DNA from: Acinetobacter nosocomialis NIPH 2119 | GTDB lineage: Bacteria; Pseudomonadota; Gammaproteobacteria; Pseudomonadales; Moraxellaceae | Direction: 5' to 3' | Assembly: GCF_000368085.1 (NCBI RefSeq) | Contig: NZ_KB849239.1 | Location: forward strand, 3,567,467 to 3,631,466 | Length of the DNA: 64,000 nucleotides | Part shown: positions 1-10,156 of the stretch, piece after piece | Layout: the number at the start of each line of letters is the position of its first letter | How positions within the stretch are numbered: position 1 is the first letter of the stretch | Notes under the pieces: model-generated | What the model was told of the DNA's origin: nothing | The model's input: only the letters and a program-made list of their open reading frames with translations | Database searches by the model: none | Position numbers and translations under genes: made by a program

Positions 1-750
1 AAGAATACCTGTTGCAGATTGGGTAGCTCCTTGGATGTCACCACCTACTAAATGAGAAACTGTTTCTAAAGCACCATTTACAGTATCGCGAGAAGTTTCA
101 AAAGTTAATGTACCGAGGTGAGCAATATCAGTAACAGGATGTTCAGTTTGAGGAAGTACGCCAACTACAGTGTCCGCAACAGTATTAATGCCTGTATTAA
201 TAATGGTGGTTTTTAGACTTTCGACACCTTGGAGCACGTCAATACCGCTTTGTACGACGTTAACAACTGGTGCCAGTGGAGAAGTTCCGCCTCCGACTAC
301 ACCACCAGTTACACCGCCAATAATATCGGTCACGTTACCAACAGGATTGCTACCAGTAGCACCTCCCGTTACACCGCCGATAGCGCCAGTTACACCACCA
401 ATAACGTTAGTTAATCCACCAACAGGGCTACCGCCAGTCACGCCACCAGTTAAACCACCTACCACATTGGTTATGGTTCCTAATGGATTTGTTGAGCCTG
501 CAGTACCAGTTACGGTACCCACTACATCAGAAACTAATCCTGTTGTAGCATGCGAGACTGTATTGGTTACAGTTGAAAGTACATTAGAGAGTAAGCCTGA
601 TGTTGAAACATTTCCATTAGCAATATTTATGTCAGAAACGTTTACATTAACAGGAGAACCTGTGTTTACAACAGGATTCACCGATACAACATTACCCAGG
701 TCCTGAGTAACTTTTGTTATCGAAGATACGAGATTTTTCAGTAAGAACAT
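1..750 (-). CDS. Gly/Val/Thr-rich repeat protein, 3' part outside the window
   Basis: An open frame of 250 codons runs without a stop from an ATG at 750 off the left edge. An AGGAA ribosome site lies 10 nt before the ATG. No signal peptide is evident at the start (MFLLKNLVSSITK). After about 45 residues rich in Val, Asn and Ser, residues 85-165 form an imperfect repeat with units close to NPVG-x-TN-x-IGGVTGG and many GG, GGVTG and GGATG motifs. A non-repetitive Val/Thr-rich part follows. The composition resembles low-complexity surface or matrix-associated proteins and collagen-like Gly-rich proteins, but Gly is not strictly every third residue. I do not recognise the family with certainty. 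The reading on the opposite strand is Pro/Thr-rich only because it mirrors this repeat. Confidence 0.7.
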   Translation of the reverse strand, partial: MFLLKNLVSSITKVTQDLGNVVSVNPVVNTGSPVNVNVSDINIANGNVSTSGLLSNVLSTVTNTVSHATTGLVSDVVGTVTGTAGSTNPLGTITNVVGGLTGGVTGGSPVGGLTNVIGGVTGAIGGVTGGATGSNPVGNVTDIIGGVTGGVVGGGTSPLAPVVNVVQSGIDVLQGVESLKTTIINTGINTVADTVVGVLPQTEHPVTDIAHLGTLTFETSRDTVNGALETVSHLVGGDIQGATQSATGIL

Positions 751-1342
751 GATGGTCTATTTCCTGTATATTTATGTATTTTTAAGTAAGTATTTATTTA
801 TTGCGTTAGGCAATTATTGAGATATGTTTCTCAATAATTAAAATTTAGTATTGGGTAGATCTCAAAAAGTGTCAATGCATATTTCTACTCAAATAATTTG
901 ATACTTATAATATTTTGACAATTAGTTATTCATTCTGATTTAGACATAAAAATAATAATTTTTTTTATAATATATAGTTTGAAGATGAATGTATGTTTCT
1001 CTCATTTTATTATTATTTTTTATAATTATTAATGCTAAATAATTTTATTTATAAAAATACTTTTGCATAAGTAGAAATATATTATTTATATAATCCTGAC
1101 TAAAAAGCTAGGCTTTTATTTCTGTCAATTTGGCCAAAATGCCCAAATTGGATAGATGAAGACAGAAAACTTTAATTGCAAAAAAATATTTCAAATACAT
1201 TTTATGGGCAAATAATCCTTTTTTGGACAGCTATGTTGCTGAGGTATTTTATTATGGCTAAGAACTAGACGCTTGATGACAAAAAGATGAAAAAGGTCTT
1301 TCTAAAATGAAAAAACTGCGTATAATGCCCTCCATCAAGTAC
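751..1342. other. AT-rich intergenic region, no gene seen
   Basis: These 592 bases separate the repeat protein from tRNA-Arg. They are strongly AT-rich, especially 760-1100. I see no open frame with a credible ribosome site. An 8-bp inverted repeat (1126-1133 with 1143-1150) and a short AAAAGC/GCTTTT hairpin near 1103-1117 are present. The region must contain the promoter of the leftward gene, and its right end holds the tRNA promoter. Confidence 0.5.
1321..1326 (+). promoter_or_regulatory. -10 element of the tRNA-Arg promoter
   Basis: A perfect TATAAT lies 16 nt before the tRNA, followed by a GC-rich discriminator (GCCC), as expected for a stable-RNA promoter. No good -35 match stands out at the usual distance. 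Confidence 0.6.
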
Positions 1343-1419
1343 GCGCTCATAGCTCAGCTGGATAGAGCACTTGGCTACGAACTAAGGGGTCGGGAGTTCG
1401 AATCTCTCTGAGCGCACCA
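1343..1419 (+). tRNA. tRNA-Arg (anticodon ACG)
   Basis: This is a full cloverleaf of 77 nt. The acceptor arms are GCGCTCA and TGAGCGC, followed by encoded ACCA. The D arm reads AGCTCAGCTGGATAGAGC. The anticodon stem is CTTGG/CTAAG around ACG at 1377-1379, and the T arm contains GGGAGTTCGAATCTCTC. A34 is expected to be edited to inosine by TadA, so it would read CGU, CGC and CGA. A terminator follows closely, so it is a single-gene transcript. Confidence 0.97.
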
Positions 1420-1430
1420 CTTGAAGAATT

Positions 1431-1453
1431 AACCGCTATATAGCGGTTTTTTT
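1431..1453 (+). terminator. terminator of tRNA-Arg
   Basis: The arms AACCGCTA and TAGCGGTT form a hairpin followed directly by a run of T. It lies 11 nt downstream of the tRNA CCA end. Confidence 0.85.
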
Positions 1454-1480
1454 GTGCCATATTTTATATGGATTCTAATA

Positions 1481-1510
1481 AAAAAGCTGGTGCACATGGC
1501 GACCAGCTTT
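1481..1510 (-). terminator. terminator of the nitroreductase gene
   Basis: Read on the minus strand, AAAGCTGGT and ACCAGCTTT form a 9-bp stem with a 10-nt loop followed by T residues, 27 nt after the nitroreductase stop codon. Confidence 0.8.
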
Positions 1511-1536
1511 AAAAAGTTCTAAATTCAAAAAAACTA

Positions 1537-2229
1537 TTATCCGAATGTTTTAAAACGACTTTCATCATCAATAAAGGTTTTTTCACCAGCTTTAGCTTCA
1601 ATAGAACCAAAAACTAACTGAGCTCTTAGCTTCCATTCAGATGGAATATTAAATAAAACATTAATTTTTTCATCAATAATTGGGTTGTAGTGTTGCAATG
1701 AAGCGCCAATACCTTGTTCGGTTAAAATGTTCCAGACCGCAAATTGTGCGATTGCTGTTGAATGCTCTGACCAGATCGGGAAATTATCAGCATAAGCTGC
1801 AAACTGTTCTTGTAAACCTTTAACCACGTTCTGATCTTCATAAAACAAAACTGTGCCTGCACCAGCAGCAAAACTTTGAATTTTTTGTTCTGTTCCAGAT
1901 ACAGCTTCAGCTGGAACAATACTTTTTAAAACTTCAAGAACTGTATCCCAGAATTTATGATGTGATTGTCCAAATAAAATGACAGCGCGAGATGATTGAG
2001 AGTTAAAAGCAGAAGGGCTGTGTCTGATTGCTTCTTGAATTAACTTTTCAATTTCATCATTTGATTGGCTTAAGTTATTTCCAATTGCATAAATAGAGCG
2101 GCGATTTTTAATGAGTTCTATAAAAGAAGTTTCATTTGAAGATTCTAGCTCTTGAGCGGCTTTTAAAGCCACATCTTCTTGAGCTGTCGTTTTTTGATTT
2201 AAGCCAAATAGTTTTGCAAAGAAAGACAT
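1537..2229 (-). CDS. nitroreductase family protein (Frm2/Hbn1-like)
   Basis: This is an FMN-dependent oxidoreductase of the small nitroreductase fold, probably cytoplasmic. The FMN-phosphate-contacting motif NRRS is near residues 42-45. It is followed by the family pattern SPSAFNSQSSRAVIL, and the C-terminal half contains the conserved Gly-rich segment QGIGASLQHYNP. The 230-residue length and the motif order match the yeast Frm2/Hbn1 and bacterial YdgI-like branch, whose members reduce nitroaromatics and are linked to redox stress. I chose the ATG at 2229. A GTG four codons upstream (2241) is possible, but neither has a strong ribosome site. Residues 1-35 precede the core domain and look like a flexible extension. 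The gene is monocistronic with its own terminator. The natural substrate cannot be read from the sequence. Confidence 0.85.
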   Translation of the reverse strand: MSFFAKLFGLNQKTTAQEDVALKAAQELESSNETSFIELIKNRRSIYAIGNNLSQSNDEIEKLIQEAIRHSPSAFNSQSSRAVILFGQSHHKFWDTVLEVLKSIVPAEAVSGTEQKIQSFAAGAGTVLFYEDQNVVKGLQEQFAAYADNFPIWSEHSTAIAQFAVWNILTEQGIGASLQHYNPIIDEKINVLFNIPSEWKLRAQLVFGSIEAKAGEKTFIDDESRFKTFG

Positions 2230-2452
2230 GACGTATTCCACTAAAGAGACAATAGAAGTATTTTATAAATTTAAAGATATGGAATAAGCCTTAAAAATAT
2301 GAATCTACGTTCTATATATGAAACGAGTAAGCAGCTTGTATGAGTGAAGGCTTTATAGTTCGAGCAAAAATAAAAAATCACTTTTGATTCATTTTAAAGC
2401 GTAGATGAATATGCTCTAATAGTTTCGATTTATTCAATATTGATACATAGTG

Positions 2453-2950
2453 ATGACCGAGCAAAAAAGCGCTTTATCTTTACGTTATTATTTAAATTTA
2501 GAAGAGTCTCAAGACGGGTTTGGCTTGGTGACATTCGGAAAGAAACAATTCACACGTTTTTTAACCCCTGTTATTAGTATTGCAATTGTTATTTGGGGTT
2601 TTTATTTAGGCTTATCAGGCGTTGGTCGCTACTATGTTGCTTTGGGTATTTTTTTCCTGATTATGCAAGGTTTAATGCGCTATTGGCTTTTACCTATGAT
2701 GTTTAAACGTCAATTTGTTCGTTATCAATTTGGTAAGAGCGAGCAGGGGATCGATTTATACCAAGATTACTTTGAGCTTTATGCCGCTGGCCGTAAACAA
2801 GTTGTACAGTATGGTGATGTGCAGACTTTTGCCAAAGGTAAACTAACTTATATGCTTGAGTTAAAAAATAAAACGGTCATTATTGTACCGAAACGTGCCT
2901 TTGCTCAAGCTTCAGATCAAACTATATTTGAAAATACATTCAAGAAGTAA
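2453..2950 (+). CDS. YcxB-like two-helix membrane protein
   Basis: This is a 165-residue protein with two adjacent hydrophobic helices (about residues 36-57 and 60-84), then a soluble C-terminal part containing GIDLYQDYFELYAAGRKQVVQYGDVQTF. That pattern is typical of YcxB-like C-terminal domains, a PH-like fold next to two membrane helices. Function is unknown in this family. The start is ambiguous: GTG at 2450 and ATG at 2453 are adjacent, and no strong Shine-Dalgarno is visible. It ends 39 nt before the FAH-family gene on the same strand, so the two may be cotranscribed. Confidence 0.65.
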   Translation: MTEQKSALSLRYYLNLEESQDGFGLVTFGKKQFTRFLTPVISIAIVIWGFYLGLSGVGRYYVALGIFFLIMQGLMRYWLLPMMFKRQFVRYQFGKSEQGIDLYQDYFELYAAGRKQVVQYGDVQTFAKGKLTYMLELKNKTVIIVPKRAFAQASDQTIFENTFKK

Positions 2951-2989
2951 ATTATTGGAATTATTAGCCGCAACAATAAAGGAAGCCTC

Positions 2990-3631
2990 ATGAAAACACG
3001 TCCTTCAAAAATCGTTTGTGTGGGCAGAAGTTATGCTGATCATGTAAAAGAGCTGAACAATGCAATGCCGGGACGACCAGTATTGTTTATCAAGCCGCCA
3101 AGTAGTTTGATTGGTTTAGATGAAGGTATTTCGTGGAATCCTGCTTGGGGTAGCTGTCATTTCGAATGTGAGTTTGTTTTACGTATTGATCAGCCACTAA
3201 AAGGAGAAACCGATCCGCAAAAAGTACTACAAGCTATTGGTGCAGTGACTTTAGGGTTGGATTTGACATTACGTGACTTACAAAATGAATTAAAAGATAA
3301 AGGTCAACCTTGGGAAAGAGCAAAAGCATTTGATGGCTCATGCGTACTTGCGGACTGGGTAGATGTAAGTGAAATTACGAATTGGGAAGAAACTAAATTT
3401 ACTTTTCATATTAATGATGAACTGCGTCAAGATGGTAATACCGCCTTACTCATGTTTAATATAGCTAATCTATTAACAGATATTAATCAGGTGTTCTCAC
3501 TTGAACCGGGCGATGTCATTATGACTGGCACGCCAGCGGGTGTAGGACCATTACATGCTGGTGATCAGCTAAAAATGACTTTGAAAGGTGCGACTCAGGA
3601 TTTTATTTGGGAAACCTTTGTGAAAGCATAA
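2990..3631 (+). CDS. fumarylacetoacetate hydrolase family protein (YcgM-like)
   Basis: This 213-residue protein has the FAH C-terminal fold alone, the usual length of YcgM and FAHD1-type acylpyruvate hydrolases and oxaloacetate decarboxylases. Near the N-terminus it has VGRSYADHVKEL, and then PVLFIKPPSSLIG, which lines the active site. The metal ligands are expected at Glu59 and Glu61 (HFECE) and Asp91 (LGLDLTLRD). The C-terminus carries the conserved MTGTPAGVGP loop. A good ribosome site (AAAGGAAG) lies 6 nt before the ATG. It cleaves C-C bonds in small acylpyruvates or decarboxylates oxaloacetate with Mg2+; the exact substrate is not decidable here. The gene is closed by a strong terminator. 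Confidence 0.9.
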   Translation: MKTRPSKIVCVGRSYADHVKELNNAMPGRPVLFIKPPSSLIGLDEGISWNPAWGSCHFECEFVLRIDQPLKGETDPQKVLQAIGAVTLGLDLTLRDLQNELKDKGQPWERAKAFDGSCVLADWVDVSEITNWEETKFTFHINDELRQDGNTALLMFNIANLLTDINQVFSLEPGDVIMTGTPAGVGPLHAGDQLKMTLKGATQDFIWETFVKA

Positions 3632-3655
3632 TTTGATTTATCTCACTAAGTTTTG

Positions 3656-3688
3656 AACCCTATTATTGAACCAATAATAGGGTTTTTT
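3656..3688 (+). terminator. terminator after the FAH-family gene
   Basis: CCCTATTATTG and CAATAATAGGG form an 11-bp stem with a 3-nt loop followed by TTTTTT. The mirrored A-rich flank means it can also end the leftward araC-type transcript. Confidence 0.9.
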
Positions 3689-3706
3689 ATTATACCCAAC
3701 ATTAAT

Positions 3707-4501
3707 TTATTGATAGAGCTTTCTGAACTGGTCTGGTGTAAAGCCCATCCAACGTTTAAACATATATATAAATGCTGATGCACTGGCGTAGCCTAAATCA
3801 AAAGCAATACTTTCTATGGTTTTACCTTGATTGAGCATAGTCATCGCTTTCATGACTTTTAGTCTTTGTCTCCACTCATGTAAAGACATTCCTAACTCTT
3901 TTTGACTGTAACGAGCTAACGTTCTTTCGGTCATATTGTTCCGTTCAGCAAGTTCTTGCAAAGTACTATTGTCTGCAGGACATTGATGTAAATCATTTAG
4001 TATTTTGGCTAAGGCTGGATGATTTGTTGTAGGTAAATAACTACCGACCAAATCAGCTTTTATGAGTTGATCTAATAAAACTTGGAGTAGCCGTATATAT
4101 TCGACCCGGGTTTCTTCTTGGGGATTTTGCCTCAAGTGATCGAGTAAAGCAGGTACAAGCGGGGAGGTTAATAATATACCTGCCTTTTGCGGTAACTTTT
4201 GGCACAGGCTTTCATGAATATATAAAGTTGCATGAGTTACTTGGTTGCGGTTAATTCCGCTATGTTTGGTATAAGGCGGTAACCAAATCCCATAAGGAGG
4301 CGGAGTTAAATAATTAATTTGATCAATATTAACTTCGAGTACACCACTAAACGCATAAATAAACTCACCCCATGCATGCGCATGTTGAGGATAAATCGTT
4401 TCTGCGGGTGCATTGCGGACACGGAACCAAAGCAAATCAGGGATGGCATTATGAGCAGGAATTTCCTGAAAATCCTGCACACCTTGAGCTGATTTTTTCA
4501 T
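3707..4501 (-). CDS. AraC family transcriptional regulator
   Basis: This is a DNA-binding regulator with an N-terminal cupin-type sensor and a C-terminal double helix-turn-helix. The sensor shows PQHAHAWGEFIYAFSGVLEV and the PYGIWLPPYTKHSG segment common in AraC_binding domains. The DNA-binding part runs from about residue 165 to the end (LQELAERNNMTERTLARYSQKELG, then SIAFDLGYASASAFIYMFKRWMGFTP). I chose the ATG at 4501 (264 aa). A GTG at 4546 would add 15 residues but would intrude on the short region shared with the divergent transporter gene. Only about 105 bp separate it from the EamA gene, so control of that exporter is the natural inference. The effector is unknown. Confidence 0.88.
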   Translation of the reverse strand: MKKSAQGVQDFQEIPAHNAIPDLLWFRVRNAPAETIYPQHAHAWGEFIYAFSGVLEVNIDQINYLTPPPYGIWLPPYTKHSGINRNQVTHATLYIHESLCQKLPQKAGILLTSPLVPALLDHLRQNPQEETRVEYIRLLQVLLDQLIKADLVGSYLPTTNHPALAKILNDLHQCPADNSTLQELAERNNMTERTLARYSQKELGMSLHEWRQRLKVMKAMTMLNQGKTIESIAFDLGYASASAFIYMFKRWMGFTPDQFRKLYQ

Positions 4502-4606
4502 CTTTGAAAATTGCCTGAAATTGCTTATGTGTTGTCTGTTTTTCACTATATCATGTAAATAAGACAGTTCTATAGTCAGATTTTTCGCTATAAAGAAAGG
4601 TGCTAT

Positions 4607-5521
4607 ATGGAAGAGCGCAAAAATCTGGATGCCAGAGCCTCGGCTTTAATGGTGCTTTTATGTATGGTCTTAGGGCTGCAACAGGTGGTTCTGAAAATAG
4701 CAGCACCAGATATTTCACCGATTATGCAAATTGCTTTACGCTCTGGTTTATCTGCAGTTCTAGTTCTACCTTTATTGTGGCATGATCATTCGATTCATCT
4801 GTTTTCTTATCAGCAATGTAAAGCTGGTGCTCTTGTCGCTTTATTTTTTTCATTAGAGTTTTATTTCGTTACCGAAGCTTTAAAGTTTACTTCGACTTCT
4901 CACACTGTAGTTTTACTCTATACCGCTCCAATTTTTGTCGCCTTAGGATTACATTGGAAATTTCCTACTGAACGCTTGAACCGAGCGCAATGGGGAGGTA
5001 TTGCTTTAGCTTTTATGGGAATTATTATTACATTTTACCCTACAACCACAGCTATAAATGCACCAGCTATAGCGCAAGTTTTATTAGGTGATTTATATGC
5101 ACTTATGGCTGGACTTGCATGGGCACTGAGTACCATTATCGTTCGTTTATCTTCTTTAGCCCAAGCACCAGCAACTCAAACTTTATTTTATCAATTAACG
5201 GGTTGTTTTATTTTATTAATCTCAATCGCTTTTTTGACAGGTCAAACAACTATTCATTTAACAGCTTTAACAATTCTAAGCTTAAGCTTTCAAACATTAA
5301 TTGTATCTTTTGCAAGTTTACTATTATGGTTTTGGCTACTCAGAAATTATTTAGCTTCACGATTAGGAGTTTTCTCTTTTCTGACGCCACTATTTGGTGT
5401 GCTGTTTAGTGTTTTGTTGTTAAATGAAAAATTAGAAATTAAATTTATTTTTGGAAGTATTTTAGTGCTATCTGGAATAGTTGTGATGAGTCTAAAGCAG
5501 GGCCAACCAAACAAAGGTTAA
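4607..5521 (+). CDS. EamA/DMT family transporter
   Basis: This is an inner-membrane carrier of the drug/metabolite transporter superfamily with ten predicted hydrophobic helices arranged as two EamA repeats (about residues 14-140 and 155-295). The second repeat ends with FSFLTPLFGVLFSVLLLNEKL, the typical EamA signature with Glu after the penultimate helix. The length (304 aa) is standard. AAAGG lies 6 nt before the ATG. Family members mostly export amino acids, nucleosides or toxic metabolites; the substrate is not visible. It is divergently transcribed from the AraC regulator, which probably controls it. Confidence 0.88.
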   Translation: MEERKNLDARASALMVLLCMVLGLQQVVLKIAAPDISPIMQIALRSGLSAVLVLPLLWHDHSIHLFSYQQCKAGALVALFFSLEFYFVTEALKFTSTSHTVVLLYTAPIFVALGLHWKFPTERLNRAQWGGIALAFMGIIITFYPTTTAINAPAIAQVLLGDLYALMAGLAWALSTIIVRLSSLAQAPATQTLFYQLTGCFILLISIAFLTGQTTIHLTALTILSLSFQTLIVSFASLLLWFWLLRNYLASRLGVFSFLTPLFGVLFSVLLLNEKLEIKFIFGSILVLSGIVVMSLKQGQPNKG

Positions 5522-5541
5522 GCCCTGTTGTGAGTTAAATA

Positions 5542-6789
5542 TTATTTCTCTTCAAAAATTGTTGAAAGTGGAATTGAGAGTTTCGCAGCTAAATAGTCAT
5601 TTGATTCTACTAAAGCAGGGCCAATTCTTTCCATCCATTCATCATCATCATGTACATTTAATACATCCGGACGTAAAGGAAGTGGATAAGGCAATGCGGT
5701 AAAGAAGCTCCAAAAATCGACTTGAGATAAATTACGCACTAAAACATATTCATCTTTATCTGTACGTTTCACTAAATTTTGCTCTTCAAGCAAAACAACA
5801 TAAGCGGGCCAACGGCCAATCTCACCACGGCCTAAAATTGCCAATGCTTCTTTATCACTTACACTTTCACCAAGTTTTTGCTTTTTATAAAATAATTCTA
5901 AAATATCAAGTAGCATGAGTACGGGATGTCTTTTTTGTTCTTTACCCGAATGAAAAGCAGTAAGCGCAAAACTCACCTCGACACCGAGCAACACAATATT
6001 CCAAGATAAGAAGACCCATAATAGGAAAATAGGTACTGCTGCAAATGCGCCATATATGATTTCATAACTGGTAAAGTTTGACATCACAAAGCTAAATAAA
6101 TTTTTGAGTATTTCAAACAGTACAGCACTTAAACAGGCGGCAATTGCTGCTGAAAATAGAGGGACTGTGCGGTTGGGAATAGTCCAATATAAAATGAAAA
6201 AACCTAGAACAGTAAGAACAAAAGAAATAAGCCAGAGCAAGAATGCACCATCAAGTTGATAGCCCGTGAAGTTATTACTCAATAAGTTCATAGATGCAAC
6301 AGTTGATGAAATAACAAATGCACTGCCTAAAATAATCGGACCAAGTGAGATAATGGTCCAATAACGCATAAAGCCAACAATGCCGCTACGGGTTTCTTTT
6401 ACTCGCCATATACGATTAAAAACAGTTTCAATTGTAGTCAGCATTAAAACTGTGGTGACAAATAGAAATAACACGCCAATCACAGTTAAATTGCTAGATT
6501 TTTCAGTAAAAGCATTAAGTGCTTTATCAAATGCAATTGTGCTTTTAGGTAAAAAATTACTATAAATTAAGTGCTGTAACTGTTGTCTGGCTGGTTCTAA
6601 CGCTTTAATTGAAGAAATAATAACCAAAAATACCGTTAGCATCGGCACAACGGCAAAAAGAGTTGTGTAGGTGAGAGAGCCTGCCTGTTCCCGGCAACGA
6701 TCAGCTTCGAAACGCTTAATTACGAATAAAATAAATTGAAACCAGGTCTTGTTATAAAAAGGAAGTCTCTTCAAAAAACGTTCTAACAT
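5542..6789 (-). CDS. YihY/BrkB family inner-membrane protein
   Basis: This 415-residue protein has six hydrophobic helices in its first 285 residues. It carries the family hallmark AGSLTYTTLFAVVPMLTVFLVI near residues 40-60, and a late WVFLSWNIVLLGVEVSFALTAF segment. The C-terminal 120 residues are soluble and look like a winged-helix extension (KEALAILGRGEIGRWPAYVVLLEEQNLV). This family was once annotated as ribonuclease BN by mistake; its membrane role is still unclear. It converges with the EamA gene, with only 20 bp between them, and no terminator is obvious there. Confidence 0.9.
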   Translation of the reverse strand: MLERFLKRLPFYNKTWFQFILFVIKRFEADRCREQAGSLTYTTLFAVVPMLTVFLVIISSIKALEPARQQLQHLIYSNFLPKSTIAFDKALNAFTEKSSNLTVIGVLFLFVTTVLMLTTIETVFNRIWRVKETRSGIVGFMRYWTIISLGPIILGSAFVISSTVASMNLLSNNFTGYQLDGAFLLWLISFVLTVLGFFILYWTIPNRTVPLFSAAIAACLSAVLFEILKNLFSFVMSNFTSYEIIYGAFAAVPIFLLWVFLSWNIVLLGVEVSFALTAFHSGKEQKRHPVLMLLDILELFYKKQKLGESVSDKEALAILGRGEIGRWPAYVVLLEEQNLVKRTDKDEYVLVRNLSQVDFWSFFTALPYPLPLRPDVLNVHDDDEWMERIGPALVESNDYLAAKLSIPLSTIFEEK

Positions 6790-7012
6790 GCGTCATCTAT
6801 CCCGATTTTTTTAATCATGATGTGGGTGATTGATATTCACCGGTGTATTCGGTTGAGAACACTATGGTTGGTGTGAGGAAAACTTTAACCTAAAGAATAA
6901 AAAAGTATTCTGAAAGTTCCCTATGTATCATGGTAACAAAAGGTAGTAAAAAGCTTTTACAAATATTTGTTACGGTTGCCTTTAAAAATCAATCACCTTT
7001 AAAATTTCATAA

Positions 7013-7672
<660 letters not shown>

Positions 7673-7685
7673 TTTTATAAAAATA

Positions 7686-7716
7686 AAAAAAGAGCGAAAG
7701 TCCGCTCTTTTTTTAT
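7686..7716. terminator. bidirectional terminator between wrbA and xpt
   Basis: AAAGAGCG and CGCTCTTT form an 8-bp stem with a 6-nt loop. It has an A-run on the left and a T-run on the right, so it can stop both converging transcripts. Confidence 0.85.
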
Positions 7717-7726
7717 TGAAACAATT

Positions 7727-9087
<1,361 letters not shown>

Positions 9088-9244
9088 AAGTAAATATCCT
9101 TGTACAGACTGAAAGGTCAGTGCTGATGCATCTATGACTTTTGCATATTATGCCTGTTGATCATGGAGAAAAAATCAGGATTTATGCTAAATATGTAATC
9201 TCTTTGTGTTTTTTAACAATGAGTTTCTTTAGCTCATACAGTTG

Positions 9245-9916
9245 TTATGCATCTTTTTGCTGTATTGGCGTAATTTCAGTGTCTTCAAGATCACCTTCAA
9301 AATCATCTTCTTGGTCTCGGAAAAGTAACGCGGCAAGATTGACGTTACCAAAGACGACTAATTCTGCTTCACGTACTCGAGCATAGTTGATATGCACCTT
9401 TCCTAAAGTTTCAATAATGCTGGCTTTTTTACCGAACCAACGATTTAGGTCTAGAAAGATAAGGTCGTCTTTTTCTTGGGCTACGTTAAAACGTTCTAAA
9501 ATCATGCCCAATGGATCTTTTTTTAGAATTTTGTGATAGTAAAAAATAGCAGCTTTTACAGCAATTTTTTGCCAGAAATTTTTATATTTAGCTTCTACAA
9601 TTTGTGTATTGCTAATTTGTTCAAATACAATAAGTTGCTGTTCTTTGTTGAATTCCATCTGTATCAATTTTAAGTCGACAGATAAAGTTGTCTCTAAACC
9701 TTTAACATGCATTGTGGCATAGAGCCTTAACCAGTCATGATAAAGGTCTGCATGTAGATCATCTAAAAACTCGACATTATTAGTCACGTAACGTTCTAAG
9801 GTCGCATTTAGAAAAGTTTGCGACAATGTAAAATCTCTTTCTTCCTCAATGAAGGCTTCAGCTTTTCGGTAGACTTTATGAAGACGTTTGACTAATGAGG
9901 AAAATAGCGTTTGCAT
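9245..9916 (-). CDS. conserved hypothetical protein, unrecognised
   Basis: This is a soluble protein of 223 residues that I do not recognise. The ATG at 9916 is preceded by GGAAG at a 7-nt distance. A GTG at 9956 would add 14 poorly conserved-looking residues and is unlikely. The sequence is mainly helical, with an acidic C-terminal tail (FRDQEDDFEGDLEDTEITP). It has no signal peptide and no membrane helix. The middle segment (VEAKYKNFWQKIAVKAAIFYYHKILKKDP) looks amphipathic. It stands alone between the DUF3108 gene and a divergent tonB gene. Confidence 0.7.
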   Translation of the reverse strand: MQTLFSSLVKRLHKVYRKAEAFIEEERDFTLSQTFLNATLERYVTNNVEFLDDLHADLYHDWLRLYATMHVKGLETTLSVDLKLIQMEFNKEQQLIVFEQISNTQIVEAKYKNFWQKIAVKAAIFYYHKILKKDPLGMILERFNVAQEKDDLIFLDLNRWFGKKASIIETLGKVHINYARVREAELVVFGNVNLAALLFRDQEDDFEGDLEDTEITPIQQKDA

Positions 9917-10135
9917 AAAAGAACTTCCAGAAGATGAATTATTAAAGAAACAACACACTCTTTATTATGTTAAAAACAGGTTTTGATATTGCAGTGTAAC
10001 AAATTTAATTGATACATTTTCACAAAATGAAAATGGATAAAAACCCATCTTTGAAGTGAATCACACTTTTATCCATATTTGAATATCAGTTTGTATTTTG
10101 TTCGGTTATTAATACTCTGGGGAAAAGGCATTTAT

Positions 10136-10156
10136 ATGCTTTTAAGATTATGTTGA
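10136..10156 (+). promoter_or_regulatory. six-codon upstream reading frame overlapping the tonB start
   Basis: GGGGAAAAGG is followed 7 nt later by ATG CTT TTA AGA TTA TGT TGA. The stop codon lies inside codons 2-3 of the tonB-like frame, whose ATG is at 10150. The strong ribosome site is placed for this mini-frame, not for the main start, which suggests translational coupling or reinitiation. Confidence 0.4.

Noticed and set aside
170..706. Pro/Thr-rich frame on the plus strand
   Set aside because: It is the mirror image of the Gly/Thr/Val repeat gene on the minus strand, which has a ribosome site and an uninterrupted frame to the edge.
1126..1150. Inverted repeat CAATTTGG/CCAAATTG as a terminator
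   Set aside because: No T-run follows and no gene ends nearby. In AT-rich DNA such an 8-bp repeat may be chance.
5119..5409. Asn/Ser/Phe-rich frame inside the EamA gene
   Set aside because: It is an out-of-frame shadow of a strongly supported membrane transporter gene.
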